A DNA stretch of 64,000 nt from Butyrivibrio proteoclasticus B316 (GCF_000145035.1 NC_014387.1:1310276-1374275); one strand, 5' to 3'. Numbered from the stretch's first letter, positions 44,801-53,524 are shown. A program made the numbers and translations. Notes: a model not told the origin generated them from the letters alone.

Positions 44801-45290
44801 TGAGAATTATACGATAAAAGTTCATGCCCTTAAGAGCTCTGCAAGACTTATTGGAGCTATTGGATTATCCCAAAAAGCAGAAGCTCTTGAAATGGCCGGG
44901 AAAGAAGGAAATATAGAATATATAAGGAAGCATAATGATGAAGCCATAGATGAGCTTTTGAGTTATAAAGACAGCCTCTCTGCCTTGTTTGAGGATGAGG
45001 ACAAAAAGACCATGGAAAAAACAGGTGGGTCAGACAAATCAGATAAAGAAGAAAAAGAGAGTGGTAGCAAGCCTAAAGCAGTTGATTATAACGATTTTTT
45101 GATAAAGAGTATGTATGAAGCGTTGACCGAAGGCATTAAGCAGAAAAACGAAGGCTACATCAGTAATCTTTTTAAAGAAATGGAAGACTATGATCTTGGG
45201 GAACACAAGGATAGATTTGGCAGGCTTCGTGAACTTTTTGAAGTAAAAGACTATGACGGAATGCAAAAAATATTGCAGGAAGTTAAGTGA
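41844..45290 (+). CDS. Hybrid histidine kinase - receiver - DegV - HPt fusion protein
   Basis: 1148 residues. Membrane helices lie at about 25-185. The kinase core has H215 in SMSHEIRTPINS, NLLNNAVKYTNEGT, DTGMGI and GTGLGLS. The receiver (about 465-590) has D516 in FMDHLMPVMNG. Residues about 613-890 are a complete DegV fatty-acid-binding domain: TTNSMCDLP at its first loop, YISLAPGISEEY at the second, CGPGAFGIMYM at the third. An HPt domain (about 935-1055) has H994 in VHALKSSARLIGA, followed by a charged C-terminal tail. A lipid-binding module inside a phosphorelay is unusual and suggests acyl-chain sensing. Start is TTG 41844 with GGAGG 6 bases before it; 12 bases after the previous stop. 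Confidence 0.92.
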   Translation: MIRKLLTKAIERIKDPSRSLRERVFLVLTLLTDVVVVLALISNLIVGENIVENITLAIALVAVPVITIVAVRKNKLQMAVRMIVLGLAGIILPILFYFGGGLTGGGYLWIIFTYLYSGLVLSDKWRPLMLVVITIESGLMFFDAYIHPEKVIEHERQIFYIDALVSVVMVGIICCIMVWFVEWMFIEENKRAKEETRKFEELNKSQNRFFSSMSHEIRTPINSILGLNEIILRQEDASDEIKKDAGNIQGAGRMLLALVNDILDISKIEAGKMDIIPVNYSVSSLISEVVNMMWLRAEQKGLTLNVEIDPTLPQELFGDEVRIKQILVNLLNNAVKYTNEGTVTLHIEKEDIKEEKVRIIFSVSDTGMGIKEDSIPYLFDAFQRIDEEKNTKIEGTGLGLSIVKQLVELMDGEISVNSVYAQGSNFTVSLWQKVSNPAAVGNISITSYGSVRDEKKYEASFTAPDARILIVDDNEMNLEVEKKLLAGTQIRVDTADSGASALALTVATRYDIIFMDHLMPVMNGIECLQAIRKQPGGYNNHVPVIVLTANAGSENRALYSSSGFDGYLVKPVSGAQFEEMLLDHLPESKVVISRAADLSKSKLNTAKGYNKKVPLIITTNSMCDLPARTLKELQIDTIPFKVHVDGKEYYDGLEADTDEIVRYMKAGKEFTSEPPTVQEFEQFFAKELKKAHQLIYISLAPGISEEYERARQAAKAYGNVFVFNSGFNSSSMGMLALLAYNMSNQGMSPGNIINELSKYKDKVRCSFVASDPMVLLKRGIIGKRLCELMVSIGLRPFVVVKNDTFKVDKLLIGNKKKSYDRYINYAVPRRSDHDLDVAIVTYSDVSEDVLARIRERILANAPFKNIIFQKASAALSVSCGPGAFGIMYMEKTDHPYNLEKLLVFPEIEENKPLSKAGNAAYGIDLEDDKDLSADEKWYDRIEGIDSKVALENSGSEESFKSVLKIFLDSIDNKAGEITGFYNAEDYENYTIKVHALKSSARLIGAIGLSQKAEALEMAGKEGNIEYIRKHNDEAIDELLSYKDSLSALFEDEDKKTMEKTGGSDKSDKEEKESGSKPKAVDYNDFLIKSMYEALTEGIKQKNEGYISNLFKEMEDYDLGEHKDRFGRLRELFEVKDYDGMQKILQEVK

Positions 45291-45300
45291 TGGCCTCTGC

Positions 45301-45329
45301 GGCCTTTTTGCGCGCTTGTGCAAAAAGCC
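45301..45329. other. Hairpin after the kinase operon
   Basis: ggcctttttgc and gcaaaaagcc pair around gcgcttgt, 10 bases after the stop codon. It lacks a following T-run, so it may stabilise the 3' end more than terminate transcription. Confidence 0.4.
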
Positions 45330-45393
45330 GAAAATACTTGTGCTTAAACACTATATTTAGTAAAATATTCTTATGAGAATTGTTTGGGGCGAG

Positions 45394-45421
45394 TTTCTGT
45401 ATTGTTAATTTAGCATATAAT
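45394..45421 (+). promoter_or_regulatory. Candidate promoter of the EF-G-like gene
   Basis: A consensus -10 box TATAAT (45416-45421) with a weak -35 region TTTCTG (45394-45399) 16 bases upstream. Confidence 0.45.
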
Positions 45422-45512
45422 TGGCGGCAAATGTCTTTTGCGGCTGTATATGCGTCTATTGTCCCTTGTATTTCTCAAAATACCCAAATTATTGCAACTG
45501 GAGGACACCAAT

Positions 45513-47603
45513 ATGAACGTTTATACGACTGACAAAATTAGAAACGTAGTGCTGCTGGGCCATGGCGGAGCAGGTAAGACAAGTCTCTCTGAGGCAATGG
45601 CTTATTTAGCAGGTATTACATCAAGAATGGGAAAAGTTGAAGATGGAAATACTCTTAGCGATTTCGATAAAGAAGAGCAGAAGAGACATATTTCAATCAG
45701 CACATCAACTATTCCGCTTGAATGGGATGGACACAAGATAAACCTTCTTGATACTCCCGGTTTCTTTGATTTTGTCGGTGAAGTTGAGGAAGCTATGAGT
45801 GTTGCTGATGCAGCAATCATTGTTGTATCAGGTAAGGCAGGTATCGAAGTTGGTACCGAGAGAGCATGGGAATTATGTGAGAAATACAAACTGCCGCGAA
45901 TGGTATTTGTTGCAGACATGGATATAGACGATGTTTCCTATAGACAGGTTGTGCAGGATATGACTGATAAATATGGCAAGAAGATGGCGCCATTTAACCT
46001 TCCTATCCGTGAAAACGAGAAATTTGTCGGTTATGTCAACGTTATTCAGGAAAAGGGCTTTAGATGGGAAGGCAAAGAGGTTGTTGAGTGTGAAGTTCCT
46101 GAGTACAACCAGGCTAACTTAAAGCTTTGCAGAGACACTCTTATAGAGTCTGTAGCTGAGACCTCTGAAGAGTTCATGGACAGATATTTTAACGGAGATA
46201 CCTTCTCAGAGGCAGAAATCAGAGCTGCTGTACGTTCTAACGTATGTGACGGAACTATTGTACCTATCGAGATGGGTTCAAGTACTCTTTGTCAGGGTAT
46301 TTATACACTTCTTGATGATATCGTCAAGTATATGCCTAGCCCTGAGAACCGCAAGATGGCCGGTATCAATACAAGTACTAACGAGATTTTTGAAGCTGAC
46401 TTTGACTTCTCCAAGCCAAAGACTGCTTTTGTATTTAAAACTATGATCGATCCATTTATCGGTAAGTATTCACTTATCAAGGTTAGATCAGGTGTCATCA
46501 AACCCGATGATGTTATGTATATTGCCAATAAGGAAACTGAGGTTAAAATCGGCAAGCTCTATGTTCTTCAGGGTAATAAGGCGACAGAGGTGCCTGAGCT
46601 TCACGCCGGTGATCTTGGAGCTCTGCAGAAGCTTGATATCTCCACAGGAGATACTCTTTCAACCAAGGCTAACCCTGTTCAGTATGCTAAGATGGATATC
46701 TCTACACCATATACATATATGAGATATCATGCACAGAATAAGAGCGATATCGACAAGATCGCTCAGTCTCTTGCCAAGCTTGCTGCTGAAGATCAGACAC
46801 TTAAGGTTGTCAATGATGCTGAGAACCGCCAGACACTCCTGTATGGAATGGGCGATATGCATCTTGAAGTTATTCAGAGTAAGCTTCTCAATGTATATAA
46901 GGTTGCTATTGATCTAACCAAGCCTAAGGTTGCATTTAGAGAAACTATTCGTAAGAATTCGGATGTTGAGTACAAGTACAAGAAGCAGACAGGCGGACAT
47001 GGACAGTATGGACATGTTAAGATGCGTTTTGCTCCTCTTGGTGATGTTACCAAGTCCTATGAATTTGATCAGGAAGTTGTAGGCGGAGCAGTTCCCAAGA
47101 ACTTCTTCCCTGCAGTAGAAAAAGGTATTGCTGAATCGGTCCTTAGAGGACCTCTTGCAGCTTATCCTGTAGTAGGTGTTAAGGCTACTCTTTATGATGG
47201 TTCTTACCACCCTGTAGATTCATCTGAAATGGCCTTCAAGGTAGCTGCATCTAATGCATTTAAGAAAGGCTTTATGGATGCAACTCCTGTTCTTCTTGAA
47301 CCAATTGTATCCCTCAAGGTTACTGTTCCGGATACCTACACCGGTGACGTAATGGGAGATCTTAACAAGAGAAGAGGGCGTGTACTTGGAATGAATCCTT
47401 CACTTACCGGCAAACAGGTTATCGAAGCTGAGGTTCCTATGATGGAGCTCTTTGGATATTGTACACAGCTTCGTTCCATGACAGGTGGAAGCGGTGATTT
47501 TGAGTATGAATTCAACAGATATGAGCAGGCTCCTTCAGACGTTCAGGCCAAAGAAGTAGAGGCAAGAGCAGATAAGGTTGCAGCCGCAAATTCAGAAGAA
47601 TAA
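45513..47603 (+). CDS. Elongation-factor-G-like translational GTPase (non-canonical)
   Basis: 696 residues with the five-domain EF-G layout. The P-loop is GHGGAGKTS (16-24) where canonical EF-G has AHIDAGKTT. Switch II DTPGFFDF is present. The base-specificity motif, normally NKMD, reads VADMD, near residue 132. The C-terminal domains IV-V have QTGGHGQYGHV and the GRRGRVLGM-like stretch KRRGRVLGM. This is the EF-G-like paralogue family found beside true FusA in many Firmicutes, with unclear function in translocation, recycling or stress. Start chosen at ATG 45513 (GAGGA site); the longer frame from 45438 adds unrelated residues. Monocistronic. Confidence 0.9.
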   Translation: MNVYTTDKIRNVVLLGHGGAGKTSLSEAMAYLAGITSRMGKVEDGNTLSDFDKEEQKRHISISTSTIPLEWDGHKINLLDTPGFFDFVGEVEEAMSVADAAIIVVSGKAGIEVGTERAWELCEKYKLPRMVFVADMDIDDVSYRQVVQDMTDKYGKKMAPFNLPIRENEKFVGYVNVIQEKGFRWEGKEVVECEVPEYNQANLKLCRDTLIESVAETSEEFMDRYFNGDTFSEAEIRAAVRSNVCDGTIVPIEMGSSTLCQGIYTLLDDIVKYMPSPENRKMAGINTSTNEIFEADFDFSKPKTAFVFKTMIDPFIGKYSLIKVRSGVIKPDDVMYIANKETEVKIGKLYVLQGNKATEVPELHAGDLGALQKLDISTGDTLSTKANPVQYAKMDISTPYTYMRYHAQNKSDIDKIAQSLAKLAAEDQTLKVVNDAENRQTLLYGMGDMHLEVIQSKLLNVYKVAIDLTKPKVAFRETIRKNSDVEYKYKKQTGGHGQYGHVKMRFAPLGDVTKSYEFDQEVVGGAVPKNFFPAVEKGIAESVLRGPLAAYPVVGVKATLYDGSYHPVDSSEMAFKVAASNAFKKGFMDATPVLLEPIVSLKVTVPDTYTGDVMGDLNKRRGRVLGMNPSLTGKQVIEAEVPMMELFGYCTQLRSMTGGSGDFEYEFNRYEQAPSDVQAKEVEARADKVAAANSEE

Positions 47604-47616
47604 TAATTATTATTAC

Positions 47617-47649
47617 AAAGGGCTCTGCGTATCAGCGCAGAGCCTTTTA
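47617..47649 (+). terminator. Intrinsic terminator of the EF-G-like gene
   Basis: AAAGGGCTCTGCG and CGCAGAGCCTTTT pair around TATCAG, followed by T residues. Confidence 0.93.
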
Positions 47650-47707
47650 TATTCATTATTTATAGTTATTTAATATTAAATTATCGGTTTTGTGATAATA
47701 TGAAAAT

Positions 47708-49654
47708 ATGGATGAGAATATGTTTATTTCATATAACTATATAGGTGAGATTGCGGGCCTCATTATGGCAGGCCTTATCTTGATGCTGTTTTTGTACACC
47801 AAGCCCAAGAAGACATATGTTTTTAAGTATATTTTTGGGGGAATAATTATTTCTATTGCTGCAATACTGATCCAGATTTCTATAGTTCATGTAGCAAATA
47901 ATCCTGACCTGTATTTTAATCGCTATCTTTTTATGGGACAGCTTCTGATATTCCTGATCTTATATAATGGAATACTGTACTGCATCTTTTCATATGTGAA
48001 TATGATGTCGATCGTCAGGAGAGCGCAGCGTAAAGAGTTTATCATGATGTATGCGCTTTTATCAGTGGTGTATATTGCTGGCGTGATAATCGAGATTGCA
48101 GCCAGACACTTTTATTCATTTGAGGTTGATGGAATCGATATATCGCATTTTGTTAAGTACTATAGCGGAGCAGGTATTGTTTGCGCAGTCATTTGCTTTA
48201 ATGCAACTCTCAGCAACAGATTAAATGTTGCAAGGGTCATATGGCATGCAGTAATCGTCTGTGTTCCTATAGAAATATGTTTTTTACTGTTCCAAATGCT
48301 GTCGATTGACAGATTTCATTCTATATTTATGGCAATGAGTTATGTGCCTGTATTTGCTCTCGGATATGTCCTGTTCCATTCAAATCCGTATGATGACCTG
48401 ACCGGAAGCCAAAATGAATATGGTCTTATGTCTTATGTGGACAAATACATAGGAAAAAGAAAATTCTATGTTAGCTATATTGATCTAAAATATCCTAATG
48501 TAGAAAGCTTTGGAAATAATGTCGATGATATATTTATGAAAGCTGTTTCTATATGCAGAGCAGTGGAAGCTATAAAGCCAAGGGTTACTCTGTTCAGGGT
48601 AGCGGAGAACAGATTTATAGCTGTTATCAGAGTAGATGACTACCAGAAATTCTTAAGTGTCATCAACAATATTAGAGGTGTTCTTGACGGTGCCAGGGCA
48701 GATATGAGCGTCCCTATCAACTATGTCATGATTTCAGGAGAAGCCTATCCGGAACTTGAGACATCCACCAAATGCAGACAGTACTTCCAATACATTTCCA
48801 GACGCTTCAAAAATCAGAACAGCAGCCATTTCTATGTTACAAAACCTAGTGACTTTGATGAGTTTATTGAAGAATATGATATTGCTGTCACTCTAGAAGA
48901 TATACGTAACAGACTAGATCTCGACGATGAAAGGGTTGTAGTGTATGCCCAGCCTATATACAGCGTAGAAACCGGAAATTTCAAGGCGGCGGAGGCTCTT
49001 ACAAGACTTAGGCTTGGAGAGAAGCTTATTAGTCCTGACAGATTTATACCTATAGCAGAAGAAAGCGGAACAATCCATGCTATCACCTGTATAGTTCTCA
49101 ATAAGGTGTGCAAAGCCATAGTTGAGTTTGATGAGTTTTATGATTTTGATGCTATTTCCATAAATGTTTCTTCAAGAGAAATTTCTCACAAGAACGCTTA
49201 TTATGACCTTATGGAAATCATTGAAAGATATGATTTTAATGTATCCAGGATCAGATTTGAGATAACAGAATCTGCAATGTTTGAGAACTATGAAATGGCT
49301 AACGAGAATATGAATTCTCTTACCAAGGCAGGAATTCATTTTTATCTGGATGATTTTGGAACGGGATATTCTTCATTTGAAAGAGTAATGAATTGCCCTG
49401 TAAAGACTATCAAGTTTGATAAGACATTATTATATAAGTCGATTGATGATGAGAGAATGGATGATATCATGACTTATATGATAGAGGTATTTAAGAAAAA
49501 TGGTTTCATTACCCTGGTAGAAGGTGTTGAGGATGAGGCTCAAAGCCAGTATTCGATGGAGAGGGGCTTTGACTATATTCAAGGGTATCTATACGCTAAG
49601 CCTGAACCTCTTGAAGAAATGAAGAAGTATTTTGACAGGAAAAACAAATTCTAA
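47708..49654 (+). CDS. Membrane EAL domain protein (probable cyclic-di-GMP phosphodiesterase)
   Basis: 648 residues. Six or seven membrane helices (about 10-225), then a vestigial GGDEF domain (about 235-385) with no signature left. An intact EAL domain (about 400-640) has AEAL at about residue 428, then FEITES, LDDFGTGYSS, KFDKTL and EGVED. All metal-binding residues I can place are kept, so this is likely an active phosphodiesterase controlled by a membrane sensor. The ATG at 47708 has a weak ribosome site; ATG 47720 is an alternative. Monocistronic and ended by a strong terminator. Confidence 0.9.
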   Translation: MDENMFISYNYIGEIAGLIMAGLILMLFLYTKPKKTYVFKYIFGGIIISIAAILIQISIVHVANNPDLYFNRYLFMGQLLIFLILYNGILYCIFSYVNMMSIVRRAQRKEFIMMYALLSVVYIAGVIIEIAARHFYSFEVDGIDISHFVKYYSGAGIVCAVICFNATLSNRLNVARVIWHAVIVCVPIEICFLLFQMLSIDRFHSIFMAMSYVPVFALGYVLFHSNPYDDLTGSQNEYGLMSYVDKYIGKRKFYVSYIDLKYPNVESFGNNVDDIFMKAVSICRAVEAIKPRVTLFRVAENRFIAVIRVDDYQKFLSVINNIRGVLDGARADMSVPINYVMISGEAYPELETSTKCRQYFQYISRRFKNQNSSHFYVTKPSDFDEFIEEYDIAVTLEDIRNRLDLDDERVVVYAQPIYSVETGNFKAAEALTRLRLGEKLISPDRFIPIAEESGTIHAITCIVLNKVCKAIVEFDEFYDFDAISINVSSREISHKNAYYDLMEIIERYDFNVSRIRFEITESAMFENYEMANENMNSLTKAGIHFYLDDFGTGYSSFERVMNCPVKTIKFDKTLLYKSIDDERMDDIMTYMIEVFKKNGFITLVEGVEDEAQSQYSMERGFDYIQGYLYAKPEPLEEMKKYFDRKNKF

Positions 49655-49687
49655 CCAAAGGCGGTTTGCAAGCAAAATGATATGATT

Positions 49688-49738
49688 CCTCCTAAGTAGA
49701 TAGGTTAAATAACCAAAAATCTACTTAGGAGGTTTTTT
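49688..49738 (+). terminator. Intrinsic terminator of the EAL gene
   Basis: cctcctaagtaga (49688-49700) and tctacttaggagg (49720-49732) pair perfectly and are followed by TTTTTT. Confidence 0.95.
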
Positions 49739-49799
49739 CTATTTACAGTCTAATACAAAATGGTGAAAAAAAGTCAATTAACTGCATAACTTTACCACG

Positions 49800-49828
49800 T
49801 TGACATGAATAGTATGATTGTATACAAT
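49800..49828 (+). promoter_or_regulatory. Strong sigma-A promoter of the citrate synthase-like operon
   Basis: TTGACA (49800-49805), 17 bases, TACAAT (49823-49828), 44 bases before the start codon. Confidence 0.8.
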
Positions 49829-49871
49829 TATACCCAACGAACAATTTTTTCGATATTACGGGGAAAATATT

Positions 49872-51317
49872 ATGCAGGATAATAACACATTCCAAAATCG
49901 ACCTGTCACTATGAATGACAAGAATAATCTGCTCCAGATTGAAGAGCATATGTATATTCTTGACGATGTTGAGAGGCCAAATGTATTCAGAAATATGTTT
50001 CCATATGAGGAAGTACCAAAGATTCCTTTTAACGACAGAATCGTTCCTCACAATATGCCCAAGGAGATTTGGATAACTGATACCACTTTCAGAGATGGTC
50101 AGCAGTCCAGAGCCCCCTATACAACTGATCAGATTGTTCATATCTATGATATGTTTCATGAACTTGGCGGTCCTAATGGTATGATCCGCCAGAGTGAGTT
50201 CTTTTTATATAGTAAGAGCGATCGTGATGCTGCGTATAAATGTATGGAAAGAGGTTATGAGTTCCCGGAAGTAACCAGCTGGATAAGAGCCAGTGAGGAG
50301 GATTTCAAACTGGTTAAATCTATGGGAATGAAAGAAACCGGAATTCTGGTATCCTGTTCAGATTATCATATCTTCCTGAAACTCAAGATGACAAGAAGGC
50401 AGGCTCTCGACCATTACCTTAGTATTGTTCGTTCGTGTCTTGAGGCGGGTATCAGTCCCAGATGCCACCTGGAAGATATTACAAGAGCAGATATTTTCGG
50501 ATTTGTTGTTCCTTTCTGTCTCGAGCTTATGAAACTCAAGGATGAATACAAGATTCCTATTAAAGTAAGAGCTTGTGACACAATGGGATATGGTGTAAAC
50601 TTCTCTGGTGCGGTTATTCCACGAAGCGTACAGGGAATCATATATGCGATCAACACAAACGCCGGTGTTCCAAGTGAGCTTATTGAGTGGCATGGACATA
50701 ATGACTTCTACAAGGCGGTAACTAATTCAACAACTGCCTGGATTTATGGTTGCTCCTCTGTTAATACTTCATTATTTGGAATCGGTGAGAGAACAGGTAA
50801 TACACCACTTGAAGCTATGGTATTTGAGTATGCACAGCTCAAGGGTACTCTTAATGGCATGAATACTCAGGTGATAACAGATCTGGCTGAGTATTATGAA
50901 AAAGAAATCGGATTTACTGTTCCTGCTAATACGCCTTTTGTTGGTAAGAACTTTAATGTTACAAGAGCAGGAATCCATGCAGATGGACTACTCAAAAATG
51001 AAGAGATTTATAATATCTTTGATACAGAGAAGTTCCTCAGAAGGCCACCTGTAAGCGCAGTTTCTAACACGTCCGGACTCGCAGGAATTGCTCATTGGAT
51101 AAATGTTCACTATAAACTAAGGGATGAGCATGTACTGTCCAAGACATCACCACTTGTTACCAGGATAAAAGAGTGGGTTGACGCAGAATATGCCGGTGGA
51201 CGAGTAACCGTTATGACAGACAATGAACTTGTCAGAGAGATAGATAAAGTCAGCGAAGAACTTGGCATCATTGTCAGAGAGGGAGAAATAGTAAGTCGCA
51301 AGACTACAGAGGACTAA
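49872..51317 (+). CDS. HMG-CoA-lyase-family acyl transferase, probable Re-citrate synthase
   Basis: 481 residues. A TIM-barrel of the isopropylmalate/homocitrate/Re-citrate synthase group: metal and catalytic motif DTTFRDGQQS, RCHLEDITRAD, and the metal histidines in EWHGHNDF. GIGERTGNTPLE is also conserved. It condenses an acyl-CoA with a 2-oxo acid. The next but one gene is NADP isocitrate dehydrogenase and no leucine gene is near, so Re-citrate synthase (acetyl-CoA plus oxaloacetate) is the best fit over 2-isopropylmalate synthase. No C-terminal LeuA regulatory domain is present. Start ATG 49872 follows CGGGGA; a longer frame from 49818 lacks support. First gene of an operon. Confidence 0.75.
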   Translation: MQDNNTFQNRPVTMNDKNNLLQIEEHMYILDDVERPNVFRNMFPYEEVPKIPFNDRIVPHNMPKEIWITDTTFRDGQQSRAPYTTDQIVHIYDMFHELGGPNGMIRQSEFFLYSKSDRDAAYKCMERGYEFPEVTSWIRASEEDFKLVKSMGMKETGILVSCSDYHIFLKLKMTRRQALDHYLSIVRSCLEAGISPRCHLEDITRADIFGFVVPFCLELMKLKDEYKIPIKVRACDTMGYGVNFSGAVIPRSVQGIIYAINTNAGVPSELIEWHGHNDFYKAVTNSTTAWIYGCSSVNTSLFGIGERTGNTPLEAMVFEYAQLKGTLNGMNTQVITDLAEYYEKEIGFTVPANTPFVGKNFNVTRAGIHADGLLKNEEIYNIFDTEKFLRRPPVSAVSNTSGLAGIAHWINVHYKLRDEHVLSKTSPLVTRIKEWVDAEYAGGRVTVMTDNELVREIDKVSEELGIIVREGEIVSRKTTED

Positions 51318-51318
51318 T

Positions 51319-51999
51319 ATGGGAAATAGCGATCTAAAAGAAGAAGTAACTGACAAATACTCACTGCGTGGCAGAGTATTTCACAGAATAAGAGAAGATA
51401 TCTTAAATGGTAAATACAAGGATCATGAAGAACTTAAGGAGGTTGCTATCGGCCAGGAACTTGGCGTTAGCAGAACTCCTGTAAGAGAAGCCTTCAGACA
51501 GCTCGAACTTGAAGGGCTCATTCAGATCATCCCTAATAAGGGAGCCTATGTTACCGGTATCAAGGTCAAGGATATCAGGGATATCTATATGATCAGGTCC
51601 AAACTTGAGGGATTATGTGCAAGATGGGCCTGTGAGAACATTACCAAGGAACAGCTGGAAGAGATGGAAGAAGTCATCTATCTGGCTGAGTTTCACGCTG
51701 CAAGAGGCCATATGGAACAGATGGCGGAGCTTGATAACAGATTCCATACTATTTTGTATGAAGCATGTAATTCCAAGATGCTTGAGCATCTTCTTAAGGA
51801 TTATCACAGCTATGTGCTCAGAGTCAGACAGAAGACTCTTTCAAGCAGCAGAGGAGCAGTATCCAATGTTGAGCATAAGTTCATCATGGAGGCTATCAAG
51901 GAGAATAACCCTGACAAGGCAGAAGAGCTTGCCAATCAGCATATGATAAATGCATATGAGAATATGTTGGACAAGGGACTGCTTGAAATGTACGAGTAA
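51319..51999 (+). CDS. GntR family (FadR subfamily) transcriptional regulator
   Basis: 226 residues. Residues 1-80 are the winged helix with GQELGVSRTPVREAFRQLELEGLI, the GntR hallmark. Residues about 90-215 form the all-helical FCD effector domain, with metal-binding histidines in FHTIL and H-x-x-M style positions. The start lies 1 base after the stop of the citrate synthase-like gene, with AGAGGAC as ribosome site, so the two are translationally coupled. It may control this operon and icd in response to a carboxylate such as citrate; that is an inference from position. Confidence 0.92.
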   Translation: MGNSDLKEEVTDKYSLRGRVFHRIREDILNGKYKDHEELKEVAIGQELGVSRTPVREAFRQLELEGLIQIIPNKGAYVTGIKVKDIRDIYMIRSKLEGLCARWACENITKEQLEEMEEVIYLAEFHAARGHMEQMAELDNRFHTILYEACNSKMLEHLLKDYHSYVLRVRQKTLSSSRGAVSNVEHKFIMEAIKENNPDKAEELANQHMINAYENMLDKGLLEMYE

Positions 52000-52024
52000 T
52001 AAGAATTATAAACGGACGGCATCG

Positions 52025-52099
52025 GATAATCGCATATGTCTATTCAATCCTCCGATGATGCAAGCATCAAATCGGATTGACAGACATATGCTTATTATC
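52025..52099 (+). promoter_or_regulatory. Long stem-loop in the icd leader
   Basis: gataat-gcatatgtct-caatcc (52025-52050) pairs with ggattg-agacatatgc-attatc (52074-52099), with small interruptions. The loop itself holds gatgc/gcatc. The tccgat at 52051-52056 could pair either upstream or downstream, giving alternative folds. No T-run follows. It could be an RNA control element or an extended operator for the neighbouring regulator. Confidence 0.5.
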
Positions 52100-52164
52100 A
52101 GATACCTGTTTGTGTATAAAGATATTTATCGATATTTGCGCAGAAATGTTTACAGGAGGATGGA

Positions 52165-53370
52165 ATGGGAAAAATTCAGATGACAACCCCGATCGTTGAG
52201 ATGGACGGGGATGAGATGACAAGAGTTCTGTGGCAGCTCATCAAGGATAAGCTGATCCTGCCTTATGTGGATCTTAAGAGCGAATACTATGATCTTGGCC
52301 TTAAACACAGAGATGAGACTGATGATCAGGTAACTGTTGACAGTGCCAATGCTACCCTTAAATACGGTGTTGCAGTTAAGTGCGCAACAATTACTCCAAA
52401 CGATGAGAGAGTCAAGGAATATAGCCTTAAAAAGATGTATAAGAGCCCTAATGGAACTATTAGAGCCATCCTTGATGGAACAGTTTTCCGTACACCTATA
52501 ATGGTAAAGGGAATTGAACCTAATGTAAGAACATGGGAGAGCCCTATCACTCTTGCAAGACATGCTTATGGTGACGTGTACAAGAATGTTGAGATCAGAG
52601 TCCCTGGCCCGGGCAAGGCCGAGCTTGTATTTACCGGTGCCGACGGAACAGAGATAAGAGAGACTATTCATGAGTTCACAGAGCCTGGTATTATCCAGGG
52701 CATGCATAATAAGGATGCTTCCATAGAGAGCTTTGCAAGAGCATGCTTTAAATATGCTCTTTCTGAGAAAAAAGAGCTGTGGCTTGGAACAAAGGACACT
52801 ATCAGTAAGACATACGATAGAAGATTTCGCGATATCTTTGATGAGATTTATGAGAAGGAATTTAAGGAAGATTTCGAGAAAGCAGGAATCACTTATTTCT
52901 ATACACTTATCGATGATGCTGTAGCTCGAGTAATGAAGTCTAAAGGCGGATTTATCTGGGCCTGCAAGAACTATGATGGCGATGTAATGAGCGATATGGT
53001 TTCCTCAGCCTTTGGATCTCTTGCAATGATGACTTCAGTTCTGGTATCTCCAAGTGGAGTATACGAATATGAGGCTGCTCACGGAACAGTTCAGAGACAC
53101 TATTACAAGTACCTTAAGGGCGAGCCTACATCGACTAACCCTGTAGCTACTATATTTGCCTGGACAGGCGCTCTTAGAAAAAGAGGAGAACTTGATAATA
53201 TCAAGGAGCTCATGGAATTTGCAGATAAGCTTGAAAAGGCTACACTTTCAGTTATTGAATCAGGCCGTATGACAGGCGACCTTGCTCTTATCACATCACT
53301 TCCAAATCCTGTAAAGCTTGGATCAGAAGAGTTCCTCGATGCAATCGCAGCTGAGCTTGAAACAATTTGA
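52165..53370 (+). CDS. icd: NADP-dependent isocitrate dehydrogenase
   Basis: 401 residues; it oxidises isocitrate to 2-oxoglutarate with CO2 release. This is the eukaryote-like homodimeric subfamily, recognised by [14 protein letters not shown] at the start. [25 protein letters not shown] and [11 protein letters not shown] follow. Length matches the subfamily. AGGAGGATGG ribosome site. It sits 165 bases behind the GntR gene, separated by a long stem-loop, and ends in a terminator. With the Re-citrate-synthase-like gene upstream it would feed 2-oxoglutarate to glutamate synthesis; aconitase is not in the window. Confidence 0.96.
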   Translation: MGKIQMTTPIVEMDGDEMTRVLWQLIKDKLILPYVDLKSEYYDLGLKHRDETDDQVTVDSANATLKYGVAVKCATITPNDERVKEYSLKKMYKSPNGTIRAILDGTVFRTPIMVKGIEPNVRTWESPITLARHAYGDVYKNVEIRVPGPGKAELVFTGADGTEIRETIHEFTEPGIIQGMHNKDASIESFARACFKYALSEKKELWLGTKDTISKTYDRRFRDIFDEIYEKEFKEDFEKAGITYFYTLIDDAVARVMKSKGGFIWACKNYDGDVMSDMVSSAFGSLAMMTSVLVSPSGVYEYEAAHGTVQRHYYKYLKGEPTSTNPVATIFAWTGALRKRGELDNIKELMEFADKLEKATLSVIESGRMTGDLALITSLPNPVKLGSEEFLDAIAAELETI

Positions 53371-53394
53371 GAATTGTGATCAGAATATGAATAT

Positions 53395-53440
53395 AAAAAA
53401 GACCTTGAGGCGTATTTACTTACGTTTCAAGGTCTTTTTC
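53395..53440 (+). terminator. Intrinsic terminator of icd
   Basis: AAAAAAGACCTTGAGGCGTA and TACGTTTCAAGGTCTTTTT pair around a short loop. Strong. Confidence 0.93.
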
Positions 53441-53524
53441 TTGACTATCGTGCCTATTAAGCTTTATTCAAAGTTTTTTGATATGATGAAAGATATTAGC
53501 ACAAAAAACATGTTATAATCCAAT

